64,000 nucleotides of DNA from Tubiluchus corallicola. Lineage: Eukaryota > Priapulida > Priapulimorpha > Priapulimorphida > Tubiluchidae. The notes under the pieces are model-generated. The model saw nothing but the letters and a program-made list of their open reading frames with translations, ran no database searches and was not told where the DNA came from. The stretch lies in assembly GCA_030141605.1 (NCBI GenBank), contig JAQGDQ010002377.1, positions 310,001-374,000 on the forward strand. The letters are read 5' to 3'. Numbering within the stretch: position 1 is the first letter of the stretch; every line of letters starts with the position of its first letter. Made by a program: the position numbers and the translations under genes. Positions 1 to 11,982 of this stretch are shown piece after piece.

Positions 1-2194
1 AATGCTCCCAGATGATCCAGCTTTGTCTTTGTTTTTTGGTTCACAATCTGACAACATTTCTGGCTTGAGGTCGAGCACACGTTTCTCGCGGAGCTTCTTG
101 GGCGAGTCACAGACGCCAAGGTCGCTGCCCTGATAATCTCCTTCGTTAAGCCAGACGGTTTCTCTCAGCCATCGTAATCGACAGTCACATTCAAAAGGGT
201 TTCCTGATAATGAGTGAATGTGTTGTTAAAAGATCTAATGTTATAATTATATAAAGACAATTGTGTGTTTCCCTATTAATAAGTTTCTGGGTTGCTACTG
301 GATAATGTGCTAAGTATTACAAAGGGGCCATCCATACATAACGATATCAAGTTTTCGGCCGATTTGGAGGACTATCCTACCTTATGTTGTAATAGTGTTA
401 TCATATGCCCCACCACCTACCTACCTCTTATATTGATATCGATGTAGTTTTTTGTACATTTTATTCTTTCTCCTCCCAAGGACATTCAACAACATCACTG
501 TTGTTAATTAATGAGAAACCATCAGTGGGTTGCGTCATTCTACTGGCACTGCTACTGCTGCTGGCACACACGTGTGAAAAAAACATGAAGTCAGTTAACA
601 ATATCATGACTAAATCACCTACTTACCTTTAATTTACCTTTACCTTTACTTTACTTACCTATTTACATTATGTTATAATGGTGTTATCACATCTCATGTC
701 ATCTACCTCCCTAAACTTGATATCGTTATATTTGGATGGCCCCAAAACAGCAGTGTAGTGGCAAAACTTTGCACCCACCCTCACAGCCCCAGTATCTGCT
801 GGGAAACCCATCGGTTGGAGGGACCCTTGGCTGTGAAGAAGAACTGGTAAAGCATCAAAGTAATGCATAATTTTCCAAAACTTTAACAATTTTGTCAACG
901 CGAAATTCTCAAGGAAAAATTAAAGGCAAGTTATGATGTTTTTTGACCGATCTTAAAAATTGTGGTACATTCGATAGGCCTCAGACATTTTTACCTAAGT
1001 TTAATGATTTGTGGTCCACTGGCACTACTTTTGCAGGGTGACCCAAACATACAGTTATGCTAATACAGAGCTACAGTGCAGCACAAACCACATATGTGCA
1101 GTGAATCTTAAATATGTATTTGGCACAACTACAATATGTTTAATATAAGAATGTAAAGAAAACAAAAAACTGTTGGTGGTGATTGCATTAGGCTAAACCA
1201 CGAGTTTTTGTAAATTATATGTACAACTTATAATTTAAAATTAGATGGGCTGTATTTTTTATATAGCCTATACCCTCATTGACAGCCATTACACCCTCAA
1301 GCCTCAATGAGTTATTCTGTTTTGTAAAAATAATTGTCAATTAATATTGTGTGAAGAAATTCCACCTAGCTGTGAGATGAACTTTTAATTTAATAAATGA
1401 TAGAACTTCATAATGAAACTTCAAAATTTGCTATTACTTGATTTTCTTGTACTTGGAGTTACATGTACTTACTGGTTTTTTGTTATTATTGTTGTTGTTG
1501 TTATCGTCACCATTATTGTATATCTTATATCGTTATCATTATCATTATGGTAGTACCAGTAGCTGTAGCATAATAGTTGTCACTCACCATATAGCAGCAG
1601 TAAAACGTTTTTTGTCTCAACATTTTGATGAAATGGTATGTAGTCAATATTTTTTATGCCATTCCTCGACAGATCAAGCTCTTTTAACCTCGACAGTGAA
1701 GATAGGTCCAACTTGAAATGCTGAAGCTTGGCAGCTGTAATTTTGAGTGATTCCAAGTCCCTTAGACTTAAAAATGCTTTTGGGTGTATCTGTGGGAGAT
1801 TGGTTGCCTTTATTATAAGATTCGTAGCGTCAAGACCTTCAAAGGTTTTCTCCTTGATTGCCATCAAATTTCTTGCCCTGAGTTCTACATGACGGGCCAC
1901 TATTCCCTTCAGAAACTTCTTGGGAAATGTAGCATTGGGGTTGTTGTTGGTGACCATGAGTTTGTAGACAGGCCGGTCGATCTCGCTCACAGCTGCTTCG
2001 AACTGTGTGCTGTCATGGTAGATGCAGGCAACGTGTGGACATTTTTCTGTGATGGCCACCCTTGTTCCAAAGCTGCAGTGACACTGTGTCATTTTCGGAC
2101 ATCCGGAGTACTGTGAGCAGTCTTCAGCATGGCACAGGAGTAATAAAGTCGACATCACTAATAAAAACTCTGTACTCAAATAATTAGAAGGCAT
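1..2194 (-). CDS. LRR receptor-like protein, 5' part (two exons, runs off left edge)
   Basis: Two exons are joined here: 2194-1588 and 203-1, the second continuing beyond the window. The donor at 1588/1587 (G|GTGAGT) and the acceptor ending at 204 are both phase 1 and restore one frame. The protein starts with a hydrophobic signal peptide (about residues 8-22, LLVMSTLLLLCHA). Next come a Cys-rich N-terminal cap (residues 25-60, CPKMTQCHC region) and a few irregular LRRs (about 80-200) including LKELDLSRNGIKNID. A classical LRR C-terminal cap follows: GNPFECDCRLRWLRE, then single Cys in GVCDSP and SDCEP. This is an extracellular or membrane-anchored LRR protein. The few LRRs with two caps recall the Trk ectodomain, but no Ig or kinase part is visible, so the class is open. 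The gene may itself lie in an upstream DNTTIP1 intron, because the 5' exons of that gene are not between 2194 and 3352. Confidence 0.8.
213..1587. other. intron of the left-hand LRR gene
   Basis: This stretch lies between the two exons of the partial LRR gene. It is AT-rich with short low-complexity tracts: tacctttactttacttacc-like repeats near 620-665 and TTG/ATT tracts near 1475-1540. The ORFs in it look random. I see no exon or recognisable mobile element. Confidence 0.5.
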
Positions 2195-3351
2195 TTTTCA
2201 ATTAAAGTAGTCAGAGTTTGCTATTATTTGCCACTTAAATATTTCCTTTCTCAAGTACACGAACTACTGGCCACTACTGCATATTGTAGCAAATTAAGCT
2301 CTGAGAACAGCATTTTTTCAGGTAGTTTGATGGGTGTTGGCAGCACAACAGGCCTAAAATGTGAATTAGTGGCAGCCCTTGCAGAAGTTTTCCATTACAG
2401 TATTTCGGCTGTTGACACATTATTTCTCATCGTAGGCTGTCACCTTGGTGATGCCATGCTCATTATTTGCATTGTATTTGGTGTTGGTCATCTTCCCACC
2501 CCCATCACAGTTTCTTTGGCCCTGTACCGGTTTAGTGTCAAACCTCAAACTTTGTTGTAGTTAATGCCCCAGAGACATTTTTAAAAACCAGTTGGCGTGA
2601 GCTGTTCAGCCTCTGCTAATGTTTAATCCTATAATTGTAAATATTGGAATGCAAATATAAGATTACAGCTGAGATGATATGAACCATAAAAACTCTGTTT
2701 GACCAATACATTCTCACGTGGGCTAAGAAAAACAACGGCACCCTATCAGCACTGCTTGCATAAGATGATATTATTGGATTAAGCAATGGAGAAGCACTTG
2801 TTAATTATATTTCTGGGAGTTTATTACATAGGCTGTTAGAAGTCCTGTTTGGAGGAAGTAAAAAATAAAAGTTTGATGTAAAAGATTAACTTTTTTGTGA
2901 TAAGTTATGGTTCTAATACTTCTGTTATTTAAGAATTGAAGAAATGTCCTAGATAGCTCTATTATTGAATAACATTTTATCATTATCCACCAATGCAAGA
3001 ATTAAACTGTTAAGTTTATATACGTGTGTGTGTGTGTGTGTGCATGCTTGCATGTGTGAGGGTGTGTGTGTGTGTTTGTATATGTATATATACTGGTATT
3101 GGCATATGAATTTCCTTATGTTTTTGGACAGGTATAATTGATATTAAAAATGTGTTGTTTTAATTTTATAATATTAACTTATAATCACTCAAATTTAATT
3201 GACTTTGGTTTTGTTTGTTTTGTTTTCAGTTTTGTTTATTGTTAATTTCAGTCTCATTTAATGTAAGCCCAACGATGGTGATTACATCGTTATAATTATG
3301 TCAGTTTGCTTTTGACCATGTATGGTAATTACATGCCATGTTTTGTTACAG
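2195..3351. other. non-coding interval between LRR gene and first visible DNTTIP1 exon
   Basis: The stretch 2230-2570 is less AT-rich than its surroundings and has short open frames on both strands, but neither resembles the missing DNTTIP1 N-terminus or an LRR protein. A TG/TA microsatellite lies near 3022-3090. The promoter of the minus-strand LRR gene should lie just right of 2194. No clear TATA box can be assigned in this AT-rich context. Confidence 0.4.
3022..3090. repeat. (TG)n/(TATA)n microsatellite
   Basis: Alternating TG dinucleotides in two blocks, interrupted by a gcatgcttgcatg stretch and followed by TATATA. Confidence 0.8.
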
Positions 3352-6300
3352 ATTCGAGGTTTAGGCTCTGGACGTAGCACGCCATCCTCAAAGTTCAGCA
3401 AAGCTGAGTCAGTACTGCGTGAGGGGCCGAAATGGGATCCCGAACGGCTGACGCTTGAAACAAAATTCGTAATGGGTGCTAAAGCAAATAAGTGAGCAAT
3501 AATTTTAATATTAAATGTTTTGCTAATGATATATACAACGGGTGGTGTGGGTCAATAGTACATGTGTCTCAGTTCTTAGCTGCTATGGACTCCTGTGCTT
3601 TTTGGATTCCTTTAGTTCTCTATCATGGTTATTTTCCAACATTTGGTTTTTATTTTATGGGACTGTGCCGGTTAAAGGCAAATTATATATTTATGAGTCA
3701 AGATATAATTTTATGTGAAAACAGAGATTTTGCTTAGTTTTTGTAAGTGACTATGGCTTTTCATTCTTGTTTTTATGCTAATTTAGTGTAATAACAAGAA
3801 CGAAAATTCACAATTTTCTTGAGAGCCTAAAGTCTTCGATAAAACTGCATTTTTACTGACCAATTTATCAAGCAGAATTCCTAATTTTGATTATTCAATA
3901 GTGTAGAGAGTGTGGTGGAGAGCCAGTTCATGTGAGCAATAGTGTTGCAGTGCAGTGACAAACTGCCCCTTCCCCCCCCCCCCCCCATTAAAAACATGAA
4001 ATGCCTACTTTATGTTTGGAATATTTCAAAATGTCATAAGAATTTAAGTACTGTACTTAAATCTTCATCGCCAAGTGATATTAAAGATAAGTTGTGTCTC
4101 TATTTTGCAGAGTAATGTTTGTTCACTGTTTTACAGAGCATTAGGTCTTGGTGCTACTCGTGGTAGATTGTACATAAAACATCCAGATTTATTTAAGGTA
4201 AGTAATTACTACTTAAACTATGCACAGTGATCATAAGTAGCGAAACAAAAAAAGAAAAGGAAAGATGCAAAAGGTGAAATGTGACTGGTGCATCACAGAA
4301 TTCACGGGCAGTTTTTTTGGTCCCTAATTCTTTGAACTAACGTGTTGCTTAGGTTACAAATTGCTGTGTTATTTACTGAGTGGAGACCATCTTTAACTGC
4401 TTTACTCGTTATGATGCTGAATCCGGCAACTAGCGATGCCACTTCACGATAAGAATATTGAAAAAATCAGCAGCAGTTTGTTTGACGATTAACTTCGCTA
4501 CTCCAAGGCCCTATTATTGTGAATGCACTATTACGCATCTTCTTTGTATGCCAATTTACTGTCAAAATAAGTAATGTAGTATAATATAAACTATCTTATG
4601 CATAATTGACCTCCTGTTTGTCAATTGCAGAATTAACTGCTGAAAGTGGACAATAGGTCCTACTAATTTTGTTATAGTGACTGCTAATCATTAGCTCTAA
4701 ATTAGTTTTGAAAAAGCATTTCTTGTGCAAATTATTTTTAAAAATACAAAAAAAATGAGAAAATAATAACATAAGAAAATGTAATATCTCACCACAAATA
4801 AATAAGCTTTTCATAAATTTGTTTTTTTGTGGTATTTGCTTCACATGTTGCTGTGAAATACACACATATTTAAGGTTGAATATCAGCAGTTGTTTCCTGT
4901 TTAGCTATAACTCGGTTAATTTTAACTTTAGTATTCAGGTGATAGTGAAGACAAGGTGTGGTTGTACGAAAATAGGTTGATGCCAGCAACGGGTGGAAGA
5001 GCCTATCTCTTGATAGAGGAAGATATTTATGATTTAGCTGAAACAAATGAATACAAGTAAGTTTTCATACAAAGCCTTTCACAAAATTCTTTCTGAATTA
5101 TGTAAGTATGGAGTGAGTTGTTTCCATAGTCATAGATGCTTTGCTGAAATCTGTTCATTCTCGCTTATTTGTCGTAACGTGAGTACTGATAGCTGCATCA
5201 GCTTGAACACAGTTGAGATTGAAGTGTTGGTGTGTTAACGTGTCAGTGTAGTTGAGTGATAGTTTTAACATTTTTTTGTATTAATCTGATGCAGCAATCA
5301 ACATTGATCATAGCTGCAAAAGATGGTTAAAAGGCTGATACTCACGTTAACAAATCATTTTAATCAAATTAACAAACTATATGTTTAAGAAACAATCATA
5401 TTATTACTATGTTAGAACAGCAACACATATTTATTTCTATTCATTTGATCATAGCTGCAAAAGATGGTTAAAAGGCTGATAATCACGTTAACAAATCATT
5501 TTAATCAAATTAACAAACTATATGTTTAAGAAACAATCATATTATTACTATGTTAGAACAGCAACACATGTTTATTTCTATTCATTTAATTCTGCTAATA
5601 AGTTTTTGTCGTATTTTATTCACTTATAGTTATAACTTGATGTCTATGTTTGAATTTGATATAACATATTAAATAACCGTAAAAGATGTGAGAATGCTAA
5701 TATATTTTCAAGCTAATTTCTGCATTAAAGACACATATATAGATAAAGATAGCAAAATCATCTCAAATTGTAATCTTCTACCAGAATCTGTAGTTGTTTG
5801 TGGTGGCGATTCAGTGGTGTCTTTGGTGTATTCTGTCGTTTCCTCTTCCTCTGTCGTCGGGTTTCCAGTTGGCGGTCTGTATGGATTGCATAAGTCTGCT
5901 GCATTCAGTTCATCGAGGCTTTGTCCGCTAAAATGTGGTGGCTCGGCACAAGTTCCAAGTTTAGTTCCCCAGCCCCAGGTAGTGTTAACCAGCCAGGCCA
6001 GTTCACACGAACAGTTTAATGGATTGTCTGAAAAATTTTTAATATATTATAGGAAACTTAAAGATTGCACAAGTCTTCGGTAGTTAAGTCGTCAAGACTT
6101 TGTCCGCTCAGATGAGGTGGTGCAGCACACTTTCCAAGTCTGGTACCTCCTCCCCAGGAAGTGTTAATGAGCCAGGCTAGTTCACACAAACAGTTTAAGG
6201 GATTGTCTGAAAAAGTTTAATGCATTAAACCTGGTTATTGTTGTCCCGAATTTTTTGGAAAGCAAAATGATGAGTGTACATTATATGATTTCAATCTCAT

Positions 6301-9300
6301 GGCTGTTCAGTAAAATTAGTGCTAAGTAATATTGTATGAAAACACTGTTTTGCACATTTTAATTCTACTACTGTGTGTACTTTCAGCCAAATTTTAGGAA
6401 TTTTATTGATGTTATTCTTTTTTTCGTTTAAAACAGCTGTTTGTAAGAGTTGGAGTTATGTAATGGCATTTTTTCTAAGATTCACCATCAAGATAACCCC
6501 TAAAGCTTATCAAGTTTATCGTACCTGATTAGTCACTTGAAAAGTTGACTGTTTTTAGGTGATCAACATTGCACACTTTCGATGCTATCTATAATTTGCG
6601 TTGTTCAACATTAGTGTGACTGCTAGGCTATTTAACACTTAAATTTCACTAGAATAAGTGGGAATCAAAACAGAACAGAAAGTTATTGTGCTAATTGTGT
6701 CATTTGGCAATATTAAGTTGATTTAACAATAAGAACTTACTACTCAAGTCTAGCGTTATGGCTTGATATTCGCTTCTGCTTATAATGGAATCTTCGTCTA
6801 ATGTTTTTATTAGATTGTTGCTGAGGTCGAGGCTTTCTAGTTCTTCTAGTCCGGGATCGTCGAAGACTCCGCGTTTTATATGCTCAAACTTGTTGTAAAC
6901 CAAGCTAATTATTTTCAACTTAGTGGTTTTTGCAAATGTGCCAGATTCCAATGATGTCAGATTGTTCTCACCTAGAAAAAGCACAGTGAGATTTTGCAAG
7001 TTGTCCAACGCCCTTTCCTCAATTGTGTGGATCTTGTTGTAGTCCAGATAAAGTGCGAACAAACCTGATAAACTTCCAAGTGTGTTTGCCTGAAGAGTTG
7101 TAATGCCATTGTAGCACATCCACAAGTTCTGTACGCTGCCAGGAATTGAAGGTATCCAAGAGGCAACATCCGTTATTGCGTTTTGACTTAAGTCAAGTGT
7201 TATCAAATGTGGAAGTCCTTCAAAGCTCTCACTTGCAATTTCACTTAAACGATTACGTCTCAAATATAGATACTGCAATGAGGAAATATCAGAAAAGGCA
7301 TTATTACTTATCTTAGTTAGTTGTTCATTGTCTACAATTTCTAGTGTGGTTAGTCCTAGTTGTGCAGAAGAATGTTTGAATGCTCCACTGTTGAGTTCAG
7401 TTACATCTGTTCTATTCACTCGTAGTTTCTGTAAAGAGATCATACTTTCTAACATGTTATCAACCAGCTTTGGCGAGTAGTGAAACTCACTGATGATAAA
7501 GGTGCCAATCTGTAACCGCATTGTCTTTAACGTTAATCTTAGTGGTTCATATCCCATCCATTCGCAGAATATTGTTGATTGACCGCCGGATTCTGTACAT
7601 ACACATCGGTCATTTGGTAATTCATGTGGACATAAAGGCACATCTACGCAATCATGGAAACATGGCCAATAGCTGAAGGTTATTTGTGGCAGCCATGCCG
7701 ACAGTATAACACAGACTGACAGTTTTACAAGTTTCATAATTTTATGTAGAGTACCAGACGTTTTCACTAATTTTATAACTGCTTCCTTCCTAGCTTCTTA
7801 TGTCAGCTTCTGTTATAACGGCATTAGTATTTACATTACAAATACGCCCTTTGCTTTACGTTAATGTAACATGTATTTATCATTCTTGCGTAAATCATCA
7901 CATTTTGTTTACAAACTACGTCACATTCTGACACATTTATCACGTCAGTAGAAGCTGATTCTGTACTGACACACAGTCCAAAGACCATGTTAGAGTATCA
8001 GGTACAGTGTAACTACATGTGTCTACATTGCACAATATTTCACGTTGCAAAATATGGTTGACTAAAATTAGGTTAAATGCAACTACTTAACCATGGTTAT
8101 GGAATTATTACAGTGAAATTTCAGTCTTTGCTACACTGTTTTGGAGCCAGAGAACATGTCAGTAAAATGAAAAAAGAAATGACTTCCGATGCAGTTTTTA
8201 TCTCTTGTTTGCAATTCTTTTGTTATTAAGTAGTTCTCTTCAGGAGAAAGGGAGACTTCATGATGATCAGATTATTTTATATATCAACTTCCCCCTCCAG
8301 AATTCCCACACATTTTGACACGGTTTGACTACATAAGTGTCTTTTTAAATAAATTATTATTAACTATTGTTGATTAAGAAATAAATATATAGTCAGTTAC
8401 TATTTCCTGACAAAAATGTTTCTGTGTAGGAATAAATAAGTAGTCGGTTGGTATATCCAGACAAATGTATGTTTCTGTATGGATCAAACATGTTTGATAG
8501 ATAGAAATTTTAAATTGAGCAAGTAGAAGAAAATGTTTTCTGCATACAATAAAAAAAAACCAATCAGTTGTCCTTGAAAAATGTTTTTCTTGCACCCTTA
8601 AAACTACTGTTTCCTGTGAAACATAACCAACTCAGAATTAATAAAAATGTTATAGAGGGACGTGCTTATAGAGCACTATAAAAGGTGGTCGGTGAGCCGG
8701 GCATCCAGAGCTCCAAAGTTGTGTGTTCTAAGCAACATTCGCATGTTTTATTTAATTACTGTTCATGAATAATTGCGTATTCACTTATCAGATTTTGATA
8801 AAACCAGAACCAGAGGACAAAAAAACAAAAGAACAAAAGGGAAAGCTATTTGATCCATTTGGTAATTGGTAACATTTAGGGTTAGACTGTTAGGGCATTC
8901 CCACAATTTAAAGGTTATAAATCAGTAAAGTTGAACAGCCATATATATCACATATAATTTTATTTTGGCGTGTCTTCTGGTACGAGTATTGAACACATTT
9001 ATATAACCATATTTTTATTATTGCCAGAGACACAAAAAAATAAAACCTTTGGCCACAGCAAGCACTGATAAGAAGGCCTCGGGAAGAAGAAATGGTATAC
9101 AGGTGGTTAACTATTGAAGATCAAATACATAGAAATAGATTAATATACGATGAATTACATACATTAGTAAACGTAAATAAGCTAAATGTTGAAGATGGCA
9201 TCAGTGTTTAAGTTGTCAAGATTTTACTTGATAAGGCGAAGTAGTTTGCCATGCATTCCATATCTAGTAGTTTTTCCCTAAGAAGTGTTAATAAGCCAGG

Positions 9301-11982
9301 TTAGGTTAAATTATGGCTTTAGTGGGTTGTCTGAAAAAGTCAAAATCCCTTTTGATGAGCTTCAAAATGACAAGAGTACATTACTGTAATATCATGTAAA
9401 TGTTAACTTAATCGCTGAAAATGTTTTCAGAGTGAAAGACAGTCGTCACTGCCTATTTCTACTACCTCTTTTACTAGCTTGTAGTAGGCTAGTAGCATCC
9501 CACTGGTTGGAAAGCTTAATATAAAATGATTTATGATTGTTGTTCTTTGGTCTACTGCCCCCCCCCCCTCATTGGCTGTTTGTGATTTCCAATGACCTCT
9601 GCTTCCAAGTGAATTACAGTTAAACTTGCCTCATTGCAATTGCAGCCAGATGACAAGTTAAAAGCCGCACCTTGTTCCTTGCGTGCATTGTATAAAAGCA
9701 AAATTTTCAATTTCCCAACTTCAAAATACCAGTATCCTTTCAATCACACTGGCCTGATATACTACAAAGTTTATTTTGCATTTTGCATATTTATGCATCA
9801 AATATCACTTTTATGCTACTAGCTGTACTACTGGCTCAAATGCCTTGTCTGTGAAAATGGTCTAAAATTGCTTAGAATGTCATGGCAGATCAAATAACTG
9901 GCCTGGAATTCATACATCTTGTTAACAAACATTGACACGAGCACATCCTTGAGTTTGACCTGCATGTACTCATATCCTGGTATGGTTGTAAAAATGTTCA
10001 GTGTAATAAATGCATTTCATCTTGCGATGCCACCCTCAGAGCCTAGGAATTGCCATAATACAAATGCTTTAACAGAACAAAAGGGAGTCAGAGATCAAAT
10101 TCATACTGTATTTATTACATTTAAACAGCTTTTTTATGTGGGTCATGTATTTTTCTTAAAAACGGTTCCATGAATATTTGTCACAGATTTCAGTTTGCAG
10201 ACTATTCCAAAAGTTAGTACCCATTATTTTGAACATGCTGTTTCAGTTTTTCAGTTCTCAGATTCCATTTTAGAGAACAAGGGCGTTTGTGGTCATCCCT
10301 TTAATCCTTTTTTATTATAATAACCAGTAGGCTTTAAAAGATCCCAGTAATACGGTATTTGTATAACCTGACTTCTGCTGAGATTTTAACAATACCAAGT
10401 AGTGCACTAGCTGGTTCTAGAAATGTTCATTTAGATGTCCTTGGAACCTGCATACTTGTGTGTGAGGTCCTTTTGCCATTTTCTGTCATGCACAGTATGC
10501 AGCATGGCACCTAATTAAGCCTTTAGCAGTGTTATATATAATTATTATTATTATATGTACTAAATAATTCAGAAGTGTGCCTTGTATGCAAAAACTGATG
10601 GGATAAAAGCTTTTATGCACAAATCAGGTACACTTGTTTGCTTTAAAGTATACATGTACTATTGTCAATATTAATCTTGAGTTTCAATAATGGAAGCACA
10701 AATTATCATTATTTAGTTAATTAAGCATTTTGCTGGAATGCTGGAAAATTCGGAACTTCTGCTAATGGAACGTCTTTTCAGAAATCAACCGGGGCTGATG
10801 TTAAATATACTCAAAGGTTTTACCGTGCCTGAATTCATGCTGTTAAAAATGAAACTCCATATGGAAGCATTGCGCACAGACCGTAACAAGTCCAGACAGG
10901 GTCACGTTGTCTCGGATAAACTAGATGCTATAAAGGTATGGCTAACTGGATGTCGTTACCAACACTCAAAGGCTGATATGAATTGCAGATACCATATACC
11001 GGAAAAAATGTGAGCTAAAGTTTTGCGAATTCAACTTCAAACATTGTTTGTGCAGTGATATTTTTAGCACAGCCTTGCGAACATTACAACGAGAATCTCT
11101 GCAGGGAATTACATGTAATAGTAATAAAAATAAGAATTACATATAGTAGTTGGAATTACATGTATTACCACATTGCTAGTTGCCCTGATCATAACAGACC
11201 GAGAGTGAAAAGTGCTAAACTTATCTAACAGCTAGTACTAGCATTTACTTATTAAATTTATGTGCACAAAAAACTTATAGTTGTTTGAAAAAAGAGCAAA
11301 ATTGGAATTTTTGTTTTGTAGACAGTGTTTTCTAAAATTTTCGGATTTACCATCAAACAAAGCCAACGTGTTGCTACAAATTATTATTAGAAAGCACAAG
11401 CATCAACTTAAGTACTAGTGTAATTTATGTCTGACTTTCCTCGCAAGTATTTCTAGCACGCACTAATTTTATGATTTCAGTAGATTAGTGACCAGCTGAT
11501 TTGAGTGCTCACTAGCTGACCACGAGTCAGTTGCTTATTACAGATATACTTGCTCAACTTTTTAAGCAGATCTTGTGAATTTATTTCTGTGTAGAAATTT
11601 ACACTGTCCATTACTGATTTGATTGCTCAATAACTGAGAAAATTATGATCTTGTGCTACCTGTTGATGCAAGATCCACTCCGTGAATTTATTAAAAAGTA
11701 ATTTAATTGCATAAACTGTGGCTTATAGCTTACCTGTTTTAACATTGTTTTGTTTTACAGCCAGAGTTAGGAGAAACATATGAAGAAGCAAACAGTGAGA
11801 CTGGTAAAGGGGATGTAGCTAGCTCCGGTCCCACCTCGCCAGTTACCATGGAAACATGTTCTACCCACAATCCATCGCCTCTTGGAGAATTTGCTGATTT
11901 AGAAGTACCCAGTCCAACAGTAATGTCTGATCTGGGACTAAATGATGGTCAACTATCTGCTCCTTTTGATGTAAATGATTAA
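3352..11982 (+). CDS. DNTTIP1: DNTTIP1 (TdIF1) homologue, 3' five exons
   Basis: The exons are 3352-3491, 4137-4197, 4932-5056, 10782-10935 and 11761-11982, with GT-AG introns and matching phases (0,2,0,2,0); stop TAA is at 11980-11982. The visible 233 residues cover the C-terminal DNA/nucleosome-binding half of DNTTIP1, the dimeric scaffold of the MiDAC HDAC1/2 complex. Family signatures are REGPKWDPERL, LGATRGRLYIKHPDLFK, ATGGRAYLLIEEDI and the helical FTVPEFMLLKMKLHMEALRT. The N-terminal HDAC-binding dimerisation domain and AT-hook of vertebrate proteins are not found and must lie upstream, possibly left of the window. The last exon adds about 74 Ser/Thr/Pro-rich residues past the point where the human protein ends, so this tail is an extension. 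Intron 3 (5057-10781) contains a complete LRR gene on the opposite strand. Confidence 0.93.
5304..5587. repeat. tandem duplication, 141-bp unit, two copies
   Basis: Two nearly identical copies, starting at about 5304 and 5445, each begin ttgatcatagctgcaaaaga. They lie in DNTTIP1 intron 3, downstream of the nested LRR gene. The few differences imply a recent event. Confidence 0.9.
5708..7767 (-). CDS. nested LRR surface protein with alternative cap exons; long, GPI-like form
   Basis: Exon 1 is 7767-6741 and the distal terminal exon is 6027-5708 (stop TGA at 5710-5708), giving 448 aa. The donor TA|GTAAGT and the acceptor TTTTTCAG are both phase 1. A second in-frame Met at residue 11 directly precedes a signal peptide (MKLVKLSVCVILSAWL). 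A Cys-rich N-cap follows (residues 35-70), then about nine LRRs (80-342) such as LQYLYLRRNRLSEI and LESLDLSNNLIKTL. The C-cap is NNPLNCSCELAWLVNT with C at TCAEP and DLCNP. Next is a Thr/Pro/Glu-rich stalk, and the protein ends DSGRRLQFE, a 13-residue hydrophobic stretch, QKLA. That end resembles a GPI-anchor signal. The whole gene sits antisense inside DNTTIP1 intron 3. The predicted role is a cell-surface recognition or adhesion protein; no ligand can be inferred. Confidence 0.85.
6058..6206 (-). CDS. alternative LRR C-cap terminal exon (secreted form)
   Basis: This second terminal exon of the nested LRR gene has acceptor TTTTTCAG (ends 6207) and stop TAA at 6060-6058. Joined to exon 1 (7767-6741) it gives 391 aa ending immediately after the fourth cap cysteine (EDLCNL, stop), with no stalk or hydrophobic tail, so a soluble product is expected. 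It aligns with the other cap exon at 36 of 48 residues by my count, with all four cysteines kept. The two acceptors are 179 bp apart. Only 30 bp separate this stop codon from the downstream exon, too short for a separate intron, so choice of 3' splice site is the likely switch. Confidence 0.75.
8660..8740 (+). repeat. possible tRNA-like SINE head
   Basis: Near 8685 there is a GC-richer patch (GGTGGTCGGTGAGCCGGGC) spaced from GTGTTCTAAGC as A and B boxes would be. The B box is a poor match, so this is a weak call. Confidence 0.2.
9188..9330 (-). pseudogene. decayed third copy of the LRR C-cap exon
   Basis: The minus strand repeats the CTTTTTCAG|ACAA acceptor of the two live cap exons. It then reads NNPLKP*, FNLTWLINTS*, GKTTRYG, NLDNLNTDAIFN, with three in-frame stops and the cysteines lost. 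The order and spacing match the live exons 3 kb away (NNPLNC, ELAWLINTSWG, SLDDL). No accompanying LRR exon is visible between 9330 and 10781. I read it as the relic of an earlier duplicate of the nested LRR gene or of its terminal exon. Confidence 0.8.

Noticed and set aside
2228-2560. 110-codon ORF, and an antisense stretch ending TAYDEK
   Set aside because: Neither strand resembles the missing DNTTIP1 N-terminus or an LRR protein. The hydrophobic look of the plus ORF is an antisense effect.
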